Positions 24,547 to 32,425 of a DNA stretch of 41,026 nucleotides are shown here, one piece after another. A model generated the notes under the pieces. That model had not been told where the DNA came from. It saw only the letters and a program-made list of their open reading frames with translations, and ran no database searches. This DNA is from Actinomycetota bacterium. GTDB lineage: Bacteria > Actinomycetota > Acidimicrobiia > Acidimicrobiales > Ilumatobacteraceae. Where the stretch lies: contig JAFMJD010000004.1 in NCBI GenBank assembly GCA_017853685.1, positions 1 through 41,026 of the forward strand, given 5' to 3'. How positions within the stretch are numbered: position 1 is the stretch's first letter; every line of letters begins with the position of its first letter. The position numbers were made by a program, and so were the translations under genes.

Positions 24547-25653
24547 ATGGCAACCGAACGTGATGCGCCGTACCCGGAACTGAAAAAGACGCACACAGCG
24601 GCCCACAAGGGCACGCCGTGGCGTGACTTCAAGCCGCCCGCCTCGGCACCGGTGTGGAACGTCATCCAGGGCTTCGGCAACTACTGGTTGTTGGTGGCAG
24701 CGATCGACCTCGGGGTGTTCGACACGCTGTCGAGACTCGGCCCCACCACGGTCGAACCGGTGGCGGCCGCCATCGACGCACCGGTCAACCACACCCGGTT
24801 CCTGCTGGACGGCCTCGTGGCGATCGGCATGATCGAGCAGTACCGGGATCGATACGAACTCGGTGAGTTGGGCGAGCGCTACCTCGCCAGCGATGGTCCG
24901 GCTTCGATGGCCGATCTGGTGCGTGTGGCGCCCGGCCCACTCGAGAACTGGTCGGACCTCGCCGCCACGATCCGACGCGGCCGGCCGGCCCACCCCATCG
25001 AGGACGACCCCGTGGCCTTCTACCGACCATTGGTGGAGGCCACATTTGCCACCATCTTGCGCGCAGCCACGCGCGCCGATCTGAAGATCGGGTACAGCCG
25101 ATCGGTGGCATCGCCGCGCATTCTCGATCTCGGGGCGGGCGGCGCCCCGTGGGCGATTGCCATGCTCAACGCGTGTCCGGGGTCCACCGCCGTGGTGAAC
25201 GACCTGCCGGGTGTGATCGATGTTGCAGTGGACCGGGTGGCAGCGCACGGTCTGTCGGATCGAGTGGAGTTCCGTTCCGGTGACTTCCACACGATCGACC
25301 TCGAGGACGAGCAGTACGACTACGTGGTGCTCGGCCACGTGTGTCGAACCGAGGGTGAGGCCGGCGCGCGTCACCTCATCGAGCGAGCCATGCGCGCGCT
25401 GCGACCCGAGGGTCGGCTCGTGCTTTCGGACTATTTCCCCGACAACACGCGCACCTATAACCCGTTCGGCGTGCTCATGGGCGTCACGATGATGGCGGCC
25501 ACCGAGCGGGGCTTCACGTTTACCCACGAGCAGTTCGTGACGTGGTTGCGCGAAGCCGGGTTCGAGGCGATCCGACTCGTGGAACCGATCGGGTTCCAAC
25601 AGGTATTCGTGGCGTCCCGTCCGCGGGCGTCGGCATCGAGGAGAGTGTCATGA
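24547..25653 (+). CDS. SAM-dependent O-methyltransferase (Methyltransf_2 type)
   Basis: 368 residues. N-terminal winged-helix dimerisation domain (about 45-115, WLLVAAIDLGVFDTLSRLGPTTVEPVAAAI). Rossmann catalytic domain with motif I ILDLGAGGAPWA (D194), NDLPGVIDVA, and RSGDFHTIDLEDEQYDYVVLGHVCR. It resembles hydroxyindole/caffeate-type O-methyltransferases and usually methylates a phenolic or similar hydroxyl. The last bases overlap the next gene (ATGA), so it is coupled to the amidohydrolase at 25650. It diverges from the CoA-transferase across 70 bp. Confidence 0.87.
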   Translation: MATERDAPYPELKKTHTAAHKGTPWRDFKPPASAPVWNVIQGFGNYWLLVAAIDLGVFDTLSRLGPTTVEPVAAAIDAPVNHTRFLLDGLVAIGMIEQYRDRYELGELGERYLASDGPASMADLVRVAPGPLENWSDLAATIRRGRPAHPIEDDPVAFYRPLVEATFATILRAATRADLKIGYSRSVASPRILDLGAGGAPWAIAMLNACPGSTAVVNDLPGVIDVAVDRVAAHGLSDRVEFRSGDFHTIDLEDEQYDYVVLGHVCRTEGEAGARHLIERAMRALRPEGRLVLSDYFPDNTRTYNPFGVLMGVTMMAATERGFTFTHEQFVTWLREAGFEAIRLVEPIGFQQVFVASRPRASASRRVS

Positions 25654-27038
25654 AAGAAGCAGTCGACACCATCATCAAGGGTTGGTACGTGGTGACGATG
25701 AACGCCACCCGTGACGTGATTCGCAACGGCGCAGTTGCGATCCGTGGGCGTGACATCGTCGCAGTGGGCAAGGCGAGCGATATCGAGTCCAAGTATCAGG
25801 CGAGCCAGACCGTGGGCGGCGATCGCTTCGTCGTCACACCGGGCATGGTGAACAGCCACATCCACATCACCGGTGAGCCGCTCACGCGCGGCTACGTACC
25901 CGACGACACACCGTTCGAGGAGAACGTGTTCATGTGGCTGTGTCCGCTGTACGCCACCTACAACGCCGCCGAGGAGCGTCTGAGCGCACAGTTGGCTGCA
26001 GTCGAGATGCTCAAGTCCGGTACTACATCGTTCCTCGAGGCCGGAACCATCCACTATCTCGACGATGTGGTGGATGGGCTTCTGGAGGTGGGCATCCGTG
26101 GTCGTGTGGGGCGATGGGTGTGGGACCTGCCGCCCGAACCAGCGGTGTACAAGCAGGAGACCGACGAGGCCATCAAGCATCTCGAGCGACAGTTGACCGA
26201 ACACCGCTCCCACGCCGATGGACGCATCCAGGCGTGGAGCATCCTCGTGGGTCACACCACGTGCAGTGATCCGCTGTGGAAAGCGGCGCGTTCACTCGCC
26301 GATCAGTACGGCACGGGCATGAGTTTCCACATGTCGCCGGCCAAGCTCGACCCCGAGACATTCCTCGCCGAGTTCGGACACCGCCCGATGGTGCATCTCG
26401 CCGAGTTGGGCATCCTGCGCCCCGACGTGACCATGACGCACTGCGTCCAGGTGGACAATGTGGAGCTCGCGATCATGGCCGAGACCGGTGTGTCGGTGGC
26501 GCATTGCCCCACCACCGCGCTCAAAGTGAGTTACGGCGTGACACAGGTGGGCAAGATGCCCGAGATGGTGCAGTCGGGCATCAACGTGGCGATCGGCACC
26601 GATGGCAACAACGCATCGAACTACTCGGATCTGCATCGCGCCACGTACCTCGTTGCAGGACTGTTCAAGGACGCACGAACCGATCCGCAGATGTTCCCCG
26701 CCGAGAAGGCATACGAGATGGCCACGCTCGGCGGCGCGGCAGCGATGGGGGCGAGTTCCGAGATCGGTTCGCTAGAGGTCGGCAAGCGCGCCGATGTGGT
26801 GCTGCACGACACCGACCGACCTGAGTGGCGCCCGTTGCTCAATGTGATGAACCAACTCGTGTGGTCTGCCGACGGGCGAGGTGTGCACACCGTGTTCGTC
26901 GATGGTGTGAAGGTGGTGGAGGCGGGGAGGATGCTGACCGTCGACGAGGAACGCATGTGGGCCGAGTGCCAGGCCGCGGGCGAGTCGATCACTGCTCGTT
27001 CTGGTCTGCCCGACAAGGCGAAGTTCCCGGTGCTCTGA
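25650..27038 (+). CDS. Amidohydrolase-superfamily protein (cytosine deaminase/chlorohydrolase-like)
   Basis: 462 residues from ATG 25650. TIM-barrel metal-dependent hydrolase: H70-x-H72 in GMVNSHIHITGEPL, later SFHMSP, MTHCVQVDN and IGTDGNNASN, which supply the remaining His and Asp metal or catalytic residues. The flanking beta-sandwich is made of both ends (IIKGWYVVTMN; GKRADVVLHDTDRPEW). This subgroup removes amino, halide or alkylamino groups from N-heterocycles. It overlaps the methyltransferase by 4 bp. It is paralogous to the amidohydrolase at 36466 (shared VTPGMVN-H and EVGKxADxVxH landmarks), but is not a recent copy. Confidence 0.9.
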   Translation: MKEAVDTIIKGWYVVTMNATRDVIRNGAVAIRGRDIVAVGKASDIESKYQASQTVGGDRFVVTPGMVNSHIHITGEPLTRGYVPDDTPFEENVFMWLCPLYATYNAAEERLSAQLAAVEMLKSGTTSFLEAGTIHYLDDVVDGLLEVGIRGRVGRWVWDLPPEPAVYKQETDEAIKHLERQLTEHRSHADGRIQAWSILVGHTTCSDPLWKAARSLADQYGTGMSFHMSPAKLDPETFLAEFGHRPMVHLAELGILRPDVTMTHCVQVDNVELAIMAETGVSVAHCPTTALKVSYGVTQVGKMPEMVQSGINVAIGTDGNNASNYSDLHRATYLVAGLFKDARTDPQMFPAEKAYEMATLGGAAAMGASSEIGSLEVGKRADVVLHDTDRPEWRPLLNVMNQLVWSADGRGVHTVFVDGVKVVEAGRMLTVDEERMWAECQAAGESITARSGLPDKAKFPVL

Positions 27039-27075
27039 GCCGAGTAACCGAATACCGCCGGTCACCCGTACTGAT

Positions 27076-27987
27076 TCAGTCGCCTTGGGTCATGGCGTCC
27101 ATCGCGCGCCGCAACTGATCGAGCATCTCTGCGCGCGGTGGCATGCCCGGCATCTGCTGGGGCGGTTCGGGATCGAGGCGTTCGGAGATCCGACCCCATC
27201 GCGCGATCGCCAGATCGAGGAAGTCTTGGTGCGGGAAGATCCAGAATCGATCCTGTTCCACGGCATCGACCACCATGTCGGCAACTGCAGCAGGAGTCAT
27301 GCCTTCGTCGATGGCGCGCCGTGCATGGTCACGCATGAGGTTGAGCGCAGGATCTACTTCGGGCTTGTTGCCGAGTTCGCTCGGCCAGTTGCGATCCGAG
27401 TCGATGATGCCGGTGCGCACCCACCCGGGGCACAACACGCTGACGCCCACCGGCAGTCCGGCCTCGCGCATTGCTGAGAACAGGTTGTCGGTGACGGCCA
27501 CGACTGCGTGCTTGGTGGCGTCGTACGGCGGCGAGAACCCGGTCATCAGACCGGCGATCGATGCGGTGTTCACGATGTAGCCGCCGCCACCCATCACCAG
27601 ATGCGGCAGGAATGTGCGCACGCCGTGGACCACACCCCAGAAGTTCACGCCCACGACCCACTCCCACGCCGCGAGCGGGCCGGTCCACGGATCGCCCGAG
27701 ACACCACCCACGCCGGCGTTGTTGCACACCACGTGCACACCGCCGAATCGTTCGATGGTGGCCGTGGCGAGCGCCTCCACCTGCTCGACCTTGCTCACAT
27801 CGGTGCGAACGGTGAGCGTCTCGACCCCGAGCGCAGCAATCTTGCGCTCGGCAGTTGCGAGTGCGTCGTCCTGCACATCGGCGAGCACGATGTTGAGTCC
27901 CTGCCGGGCAAAGGCCTCGGCGAGAGCGAACCCGATCCCGCTGGCTGCGCCGGTGATGACTGCTACTTGTCCCCTCACAAGTTTCAT
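27076..27987 (-). CDS. Short-chain dehydrogenase/reductase
   Basis: 303 residues from ATG 27987; the ORF-track form to 28995 is antisense to the next gene. Cofactor loop TGAASGIG (12-19), CNNAGVGG (88-95), catalytic S143, Y155 and K159 (YDATKH). The C-terminal extension of about 50 residues (WIFPHQDFLDLAIARWGRISERLDPEPP) is typical of one actinobacterial SDR branch. TAGTGT-N7-ATG suggests a leaderless start. Divergent from the luciferase-like gene across only 30 bp. Substrate unknown. Confidence 0.9.
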   Translation of the reverse strand: MKLVRGQVAVITGAASGIGFALAEAFARQGLNIVLADVQDDALATAERKIAALGVETLTVRTDVSKVEQVEALATATIERFGGVHVVCNNAGVGGVSGDPWTGPLAAWEWVVGVNFWGVVHGVRTFLPHLVMGGGGYIVNTASIAGLMTGFSPPYDATKHAVVAVTDNLFSAMREAGLPVGVSVLCPGWVRTGIIDSDRNWPSELGNKPEVDPALNLMRDHARRAIDEGMTPAAVADMVVDAVEQDRFWIFPHQDFLDLAIARWGRISERLDPEPPQQMPGMPPRAEMLDQLRRAMDAMTQGD

Positions 27988-28017
27988 GTGGCGGACACTA
28001 GAGCCAAACTGCTGGGC
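27988..28017. promoter_or_regulatory. 30-bp divergent promoter region with two leaderless -10 boxes
   Basis: Minus strand: TAGTGT (28000-27995), 7 nt, ATG 27987. Plus strand: CAAACT (28005-28010), 7 nt, GTG 28018. Neither gene has a ribosome-binding site. Any -35 elements must lie inside the opposite gene, so the two promoters should compete for polymerase. Confidence 0.45.
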
Positions 28018-29052
28018 GTGAGTCGGCTGACCTTCGAAGCAGAGATCTCCCCGGGTATGTCGAGCCGTGAGGTCGTGGACCTCGCGCGGCTCGCCGAGCA
28101 GGCCGGCTTCGACCGTCTGGGCATCAGCGACGTGGTGTTCTGGCCCGACTGTTTCGTACTGCTCGGACTCGTTGCCCGTGAGACCACTCGCATCCAACTG
28201 GGACCGATGGTCACCAATCCGTACTCGCGGCATCCTGCGGTGATGGCGGGCATCATGGCCACGCTCCAGGACGCAAGCGAGGGCCGGGCGTTCCTCGGTA
28301 TCGGTGTGGGTGCCGGACTCGAGGCCGTGGGGGCCACGTATCCGCGGCCCGTCGCCCACCTGCGCGAGGCCATCACCGCGATCCGCGGTCTGCTGGCCGG
28401 AGACGAGGTGGATCTGCACGGTTCCACGCTCACCGTTGCTCGCTCCCGCATGGTGGGGCCGGTGTCTCCGGTGCCGGTGTCCATCGGCAGTCGGAGCGCG
28501 CAGGTGATGCGTCTGGCCGGCGAGATCGCCGATACCGCGCTGGTGGGTGGCCGCTTCCTGTCGGCGGCAGTGGCCGATCAGTACCGGCAGTGGATCGCCG
28601 AGGGCGAACAGCGCGGTGGACGTGCTCCGGGCACGGTGGAGGTAGCGCCACGGTTGACCCTGTGCGTTTCGAGCGATGGCGCGCTCGCACGCCGCAGCGT
28701 GAAGCGATACGTGGCCCACTACGTGGACATCATTCGCCCAGCCGAACTCGACCTGGACCCGGCGTGGCTCGAGCGGGTTCGTGCGGCGCTCGGGCGCTCG
28801 TCGGGTTGGTACTTCGACCTGGACCGCTACGACGATCCCGAGATCGATGCGCTCATCAGCGACGACCTCGTGCGCCATTTCGCCGTGGCGGGCACACCTG
28901 CGGAGTGTGTGGACCTCGCCCGGGAGGCGCTCGGACTGGGCTTCACCTCGGCCAGTTTCAACCTTGCTGCACCGGTACGGGCCTCGCTGTACCACGGTCT
29001 ACGCGAGACGCTCGAGGGCTCGGCTGAGGTGGTTTCGGCCCTCCGGAGTTGA
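28018..29052 (+). CDS. Luciferase-like (LLM-class) flavin/F420-dependent oxidoreductase
   Basis: 344 residues from GTG 28018; upstream residues in the ORF track belong to the antisense of the SDR. Bacterial-luciferase TIM barrel: REVVDLARLAEQAGFDRLGISDVVFWPDCFVLLGLVARETTRIQLGPMVTNPYSRHPAVMAGIMATL, then GRAFLGIGVGAG and PVPVSIGSRSAQVMRLAGEIADTALVGG. The order is that of methylenetetrahydromethanopterin-reductase-like members, which in actinobacteria often use F420; FMN use is also possible. Redox enzyme of unknown substrate, divergent from the SDR. Confidence 0.88.
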   Translation: MSRLTFEAEISPGMSSREVVDLARLAEQAGFDRLGISDVVFWPDCFVLLGLVARETTRIQLGPMVTNPYSRHPAVMAGIMATLQDASEGRAFLGIGVGAGLEAVGATYPRPVAHLREAITAIRGLLAGDEVDLHGSTLTVARSRMVGPVSPVPVSIGSRSAQVMRLAGEIADTALVGGRFLSAAVADQYRQWIAEGEQRGGRAPGTVEVAPRLTLCVSSDGALARRSVKRYVAHYVDIIRPAELDLDPAWLERVRAALGRSSGWYFDLDRYDDPEIDALISDDLVRHFAVAGTPAECVDLAREALGLGFTSASFNLAAPVRASLYHGLRETLEGSAEVVSALRS

Positions 29053-29123
29053 CCCTTTCGCCCATCGCCCACCATGCCGTTCGCGCCCTCGGACCGGGTG
29101 GAGGAGGCTCGGGGCCAGCGCGC

Positions 29124-29137
29124 TATGGTCTGACCAT
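29124..29137 (+). promoter_or_regulatory. GntR/FadR-type operator overlapping a -10 box
   Basis: ATGGTC-T-GACCAT (29125-29137) is a perfect palindrome and fits the TGGTnnnACCA pattern of FadR-subfamily operators. TATGGT (29124-29129) within it is a plausible -10, giving a leader of about 70 nt before the regulator ATG at 29207. Binding would block polymerase, so autorepression released by a pathway metabolite is likely. Confidence 0.65.
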
Positions 29138-29206
29138 CAGTCCAACGAACCATTTCCCCGTTCCTCGGATGCCCTTCGTCCGGGTTCTCCAGCGGAGCGC
29201 TCGCTG

Positions 29207-29923
29207 ATGGCCCAGCCCACCACGCTCCACGCCTTCGAGCCGGTCGAACGTCGCACCGTCTCGGCCGAGATCCGAGAGCGACTCCTCGACGCAGTGCGTT
29301 CGGGCCAGATGCTCCCCGGGGAAGCAGTTCCCTCGGAACGGAGTCTGTGCGAGCAGTTCGGGGTGGCACGTACCTCGGTGCGCGAAGCCATTCAGGGTCT
29401 CATCAGTGCCGGCGTGCTGGAGCGACGGGGCAACCGCACACAGGTCGCCGAGCGTGTTCCGGCCCTGCGTCTCGATGGTGACGACCGGAAGGCGATGGTT
29501 CGCCAGTTGTTCGAGGTGCGTCGAATCCTGGAACCACAGATGGCCGGATTGGCTGCAGAGCGCGCCACCGACACCGAGCGTCAGCGCATCGATGAGCTCG
29601 CGCGCCGCGTCACCAAGCATCTGGACGAATTCCGTGTGGTCGACCGGGAGTTCCACGCGTCCATCGCGCATGCCTGCGGCAATGACGTGCTGAACGAACT
29701 GCACGCCAAGGCCCTCGCTGCGCTGTTCGGTTCGGGCGAGTTCTCGTCGCTGCTCTACGCAGAGCCGAACCGCAGCGAAGTTGCGGAGATCATCCGGTCA
29801 GCTACCGAGGCGCACCGGGCGATCGCACAAGGAATCGTCACCGCTGATCCCGCCGCAACGATCGCGGCGGTGCAGTGCCACCTCAATGATGTCGAAAAGC
29901 GAATGATCGAACGCTTGGTGTGA
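29207..29923 (+). CDS. GntR-family (FadR/FCD) transcriptional regulator
   Basis: 238 residues from ATG 29207. Winged helix at about 15-82 with the recognition region LPGEAVPSERSLCEQFGVARTSVREAIQGLISAGVLERRG. C-terminal all-helical FCD effector domain (about 95-235) with metal-site-like segments VDREFHASIAHACGN and EAHRAIAQGI. FCD domains bind small carboxylates or sugar acids. A matching palindromic operator lies 70 bp upstream. The cupin, HyuA, HyuB and Rieske genes follow closely on the same strand, so it probably controls that operon. Confidence 0.9.
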   Translation: MAQPTTLHAFEPVERRTVSAEIRERLLDAVRSGQMLPGEAVPSERSLCEQFGVARTSVREAIQGLISAGVLERRGNRTQVAERVPALRLDGDDRKAMVRQLFEVRRILEPQMAGLAAERATDTERQRIDELARRVTKHLDEFRVVDREFHASIAHACGNDVLNELHAKALAALFGSGEFSSLLYAEPNRSEVAEIIRSATEAHRAIAQGIVTADPAATIAAVQCHLNDVEKRMIERLV

Positions 29924-29949
29924 TCACCGGCGTGGATGGGCAGGAGACC

Positions 29950-30333
29950 ATGAACCTCACCAACCAGTACTGCTACTTCTACGAGGATGCGGCGTTCAAG
30001 GAGACCGATCGCCCGGGTTTCCGTCGACGCGTCATCACCGGCGACGGTCTGCAGTTGTGCTTCTGGCGCATCGCCGGTGGCGCGAAGGGCTCGTACTTGC
30101 ATCGGCACGCCACCGAGGAGCAGTTGGGCATCATCGTGCGCGGCGCGCTCGACTTCCGCATCTCCGACGATCCGGAGAACACCGAGCGCATCGTCCTCAA
30201 AGAGGGCGAGGTGTACCTCGCTCCGAAGAACGTGTGGCACGGCGACAGTCTGTTCATCGGCGACGATGAACTCGACGAGTGCTGGATCCTCGACGTGTTC
30301 GCCCCGCCGCGAGAGGACCTGAAGAATGGCTGA
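29950..30333 (+). CDS. Small cupin-domain protein
   Basis: 127 residues from ATG 29950 with AGGAG just upstream; a GTG at 29920 overlapping the regulator is less likely. Single conserved-barrel cupin: metal motif 1 is YLHRHATEEQLGIIVRGALDFRI (two His and a Glu), and motif 2 includes the WHGD histidine. Such small cupins can be dioxygenases, isomerases or lyases, or only bind ligand. It overlaps hyuA by 8 bp, so it is translated with the hydantoinase and probably acts on its substrate or product. Confidence 0.85.
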   Translation: MNLTNQYCYFYEDAAFKETDRPGFRRRVITGDGLQLCFWRIAGGAKGSYLHRHATEEQLGIIVRGALDFRISDDPENTERIVLKEGEVYLAPKNVWHGDSLFIGDDELDECWILDVFAPPREDLKNG

Positions 30334-32425
30334 GCGCACCAATGCCACAGCGCCCGATTGGCGCCTCGCTGTCGATATCGGCGGCACGTTCACCGACGTG
30401 GTGCTGCTCGATGCAGCATCGGGGCGCGTCGTGGTGGACAAGACGCTCACCACACCTGCCGCTCCGCTCGAGGGAGTGCGCACCGGTGTGCGCCAACTGC
30501 TCGCGAAGGCCGGAGTACGTCCGTCCGACATCGCTGCACCCATCGTGCACGCCACCACGCTCATCACCAACGCACTCATCGAGGGCAAGATCGGACGCGC
30601 GGGAATCGTCACCACTGCCGGTTTCGGTGACACCCTGCTGATCCGCGATGAGCACCGCTACGACATGTACGACCTGCAGATCGAGTTCCCCGCCCCGCCG
30701 GTACCTCGTGATCGCATTGTCGAGATCGCCGAGCGCACTGCGCCCGGTGGCGTGCAGGAACAACCATCGGCCGCAGATCTCGCACAGGTAGCCGCACAGC
30801 TGCGGGCCGCGAAGGTCGAAGCGGTGGGCGTGTGTCTCATCAACAGTTATGCCGATCCCACCAACGAGCGTGTGGTGGGCGACTATCTCCGCAAGGAACT
30901 CGGTGTGCCGGTGTGCATCAGTTCCGAGATCTCCCCCCAGATCCGCGAATACCCACGCATGATCACCACCGCGTGCAATGCGGCAACGATGCCGGTGATC
31001 GGCCCATACCTGGACGAGTTGCAGAAGTGGCTCGCAGCCGAGGGGTTCGGCGGATCGGTGCTGATGATGCTGTCGAACGGCGGCGTGGTGGCCGCTGACG
31101 ATGCTGCCCGAGCGCCCATTCGTCTGGTGGAGAGTGGGCCCGCAGCAGGTGCGCTTGCGGGTTCGTGGTTCGCTCGCCGTCTCGGCGAGGACCGCCTGCT
31201 CTGCTTCGACATGGGCGGTACGACTGCGAAGTCGTGCCTCATCGAACATGGCGAACCCGAACTCACCAACACCTTCGAGGTCGCGCGTATCTATCGCTTC
31301 AAGAAGGGCTCGGGATTCCCGGTGTCTGTTCCCTCGGTCGATCTCGTGGAGATCGGCGCAGGCGGTGGGAGCCTGGCGCGCGTGGATGACCTCGGCCTCT
31401 TGAAGGTCGGCCCGGAATCGGCGGGAGCCGACCCCGGACCTGCGTGCTACGGACGCGGTGGTCGTCGTCCTGCGGTCACCGATGCCGATCTGTTCCTCGG
31501 AAATCTGGATGCAGGCTTCTTCCTCGGCGGCGACATGCCGCTCGATCTCGTGGCCTGCGAATCGGCGTTGCAGTCGGTCGCATCGCAGTTGGGTCTGCCC
31601 GTGGGCGACACTGCGGCCGGTATCCACGAACTGGTGAACCAGAACATGGCGGCTTCGTCACGTATGCACGCGGTCGAGATGGGCACCGATCTGCGTGGTG
31701 TCCCGGTGCTTGCGTTCGGCGGCGCTGGTCCCGTGCATGCATGCGGTGTGGCCGAGTTGCTCGAGTCACCGCGGGTGGTCTTCCCGGTGAACGCGAGCGT
31801 GCTCTCGGCGTTCGGCACATTGGTCACGCCGGTTCGTATCGATCTGGCCCGGTCGTGGGTGCGACCCATCGCGTCGATCGATCCCGCCGCACGCGAACGA
31901 CTGCTGGACGAGCTCCGTGACGAGGGCCGCCGTGTGCTTGCGGCCGCTGGCGTGGATCCCGCACAGATCCGCTTCCGCTACGGACTCGACACCCGGTACC
32001 TCGGTCAGGGCAACGAGATCACCATCTGGCTCGGCGAGGGACCCACGTGGCCCGTCGACGACGCCGAGGTCCTCAGCGCCTTCGAGCGTGATTACCGCAA
32101 GGTCTACGGACTCACGATTCCCGATGTGGGCATCGAGGCGGTCACCTGGCGTCTGTCGGCGTACGCCGCAGCGAATCCGGTGGAGCCGGTTGCCAATGTG
32201 GGCACCGCTCACGGGACACCGCACCGGTTCCGTCTCGTTCGCTTCGACCGCGGTTCCAGTCCGGTCGACACGCCCGTGTACCGCCGGGAGACACTCGGGG
32301 TGGGCCAGACCTTCGATGGACCCTGCATCGTCGAAGAACGCGAGACCACCGCAGTCATTCGCCCCGGCTGGACGGTCACCGTTGCAGCCGACGGCTCGCT
32401 CATCGCAGATCGGAGGAAGTCCTGA
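30326..32425 (+). CDS. Hydantoinase/oxoprolinase subunit A (HyuA-type, ATP-dependent)
   Basis: 699 residues, full length. N-terminal Hydant_A_N domain with the actin-fold nucleotide loop RLAVDIGGTFTDVVLLD, then ATTLITNALIEGK. Central hydantoinase_A domain with LLCFDMGGTTAKSCLIE and EIGAGGGSLARVD, and a C-terminal domain from about 500. With the B subunit it couples ATP hydrolysis to opening a lactam ring (N-methylhydantoin, 5-oxoproline) or, in relatives, to carboxylation of ketones such as acetone or acetophenone. Ends in TGATG overlap with hyuB. The substrate cannot be chosen from sequence alone. Confidence 0.92.
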   Translation: MAERTNATAPDWRLAVDIGGTFTDVVLLDAASGRVVVDKTLTTPAAPLEGVRTGVRQLLAKAGVRPSDIAAPIVHATTLITNALIEGKIGRAGIVTTAGFGDTLLIRDEHRYDMYDLQIEFPAPPVPRDRIVEIAERTAPGGVQEQPSAADLAQVAAQLRAAKVEAVGVCLINSYADPTNERVVGDYLRKELGVPVCISSEISPQIREYPRMITTACNAATMPVIGPYLDELQKWLAAEGFGGSVLMMLSNGGVVAADDAARAPIRLVESGPAAGALAGSWFARRLGEDRLLCFDMGGTTAKSCLIEHGEPELTNTFEVARIYRFKKGSGFPVSVPSVDLVEIGAGGGSLARVDDLGLLKVGPESAGADPGPACYGRGGRRPAVTDADLFLGNLDAGFFLGGDMPLDLVACESALQSVASQLGLPVGDTAAGIHELVNQNMAASSRMHAVEMGTDLRGVPVLAFGGAGPVHACGVAELLESPRVVFPVNASVLSAFGTLVTPVRIDLARSWVRPIASIDPAARERLLDELRDEGRRVLAAAGVDPAQIRFRYGLDTRYLGQGNEITIWLGEGPTWPVDDAEVLSAFERDYRKVYGLTIPDVGIEAVTWRLSAYAAANPVEPVANVGTAHGTPHRFRLVRFDRGSSPVDTPVYRRETLGVGQTFDGPCIVEERETTAVIRPGWTVTVAADGSLIADRRKS

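Noticed and set aside
24477-24680. Upstream extension of the CoA-transferase ORF to 24680
   Set aside because: It overlaps the divergent methyltransferase and lacks family likeness; ATG 24476 has a ribosome-binding site.
28018-28995. Upstream extension of the SDR ORF (27076-28995)
   Set aside because: It is antisense to the luciferase-like gene. The SDR fold begins at MKLVRGQVAVITG, with a -10 box just before ATG 27987.
30254-31627. 457-residue minus-strand ORF, with 32209-33546 minus and 34169-35074 minus
   Set aside because: Shadows of hyuA, hyuB and the Rieske gene, whose sense frames have full family signatures.
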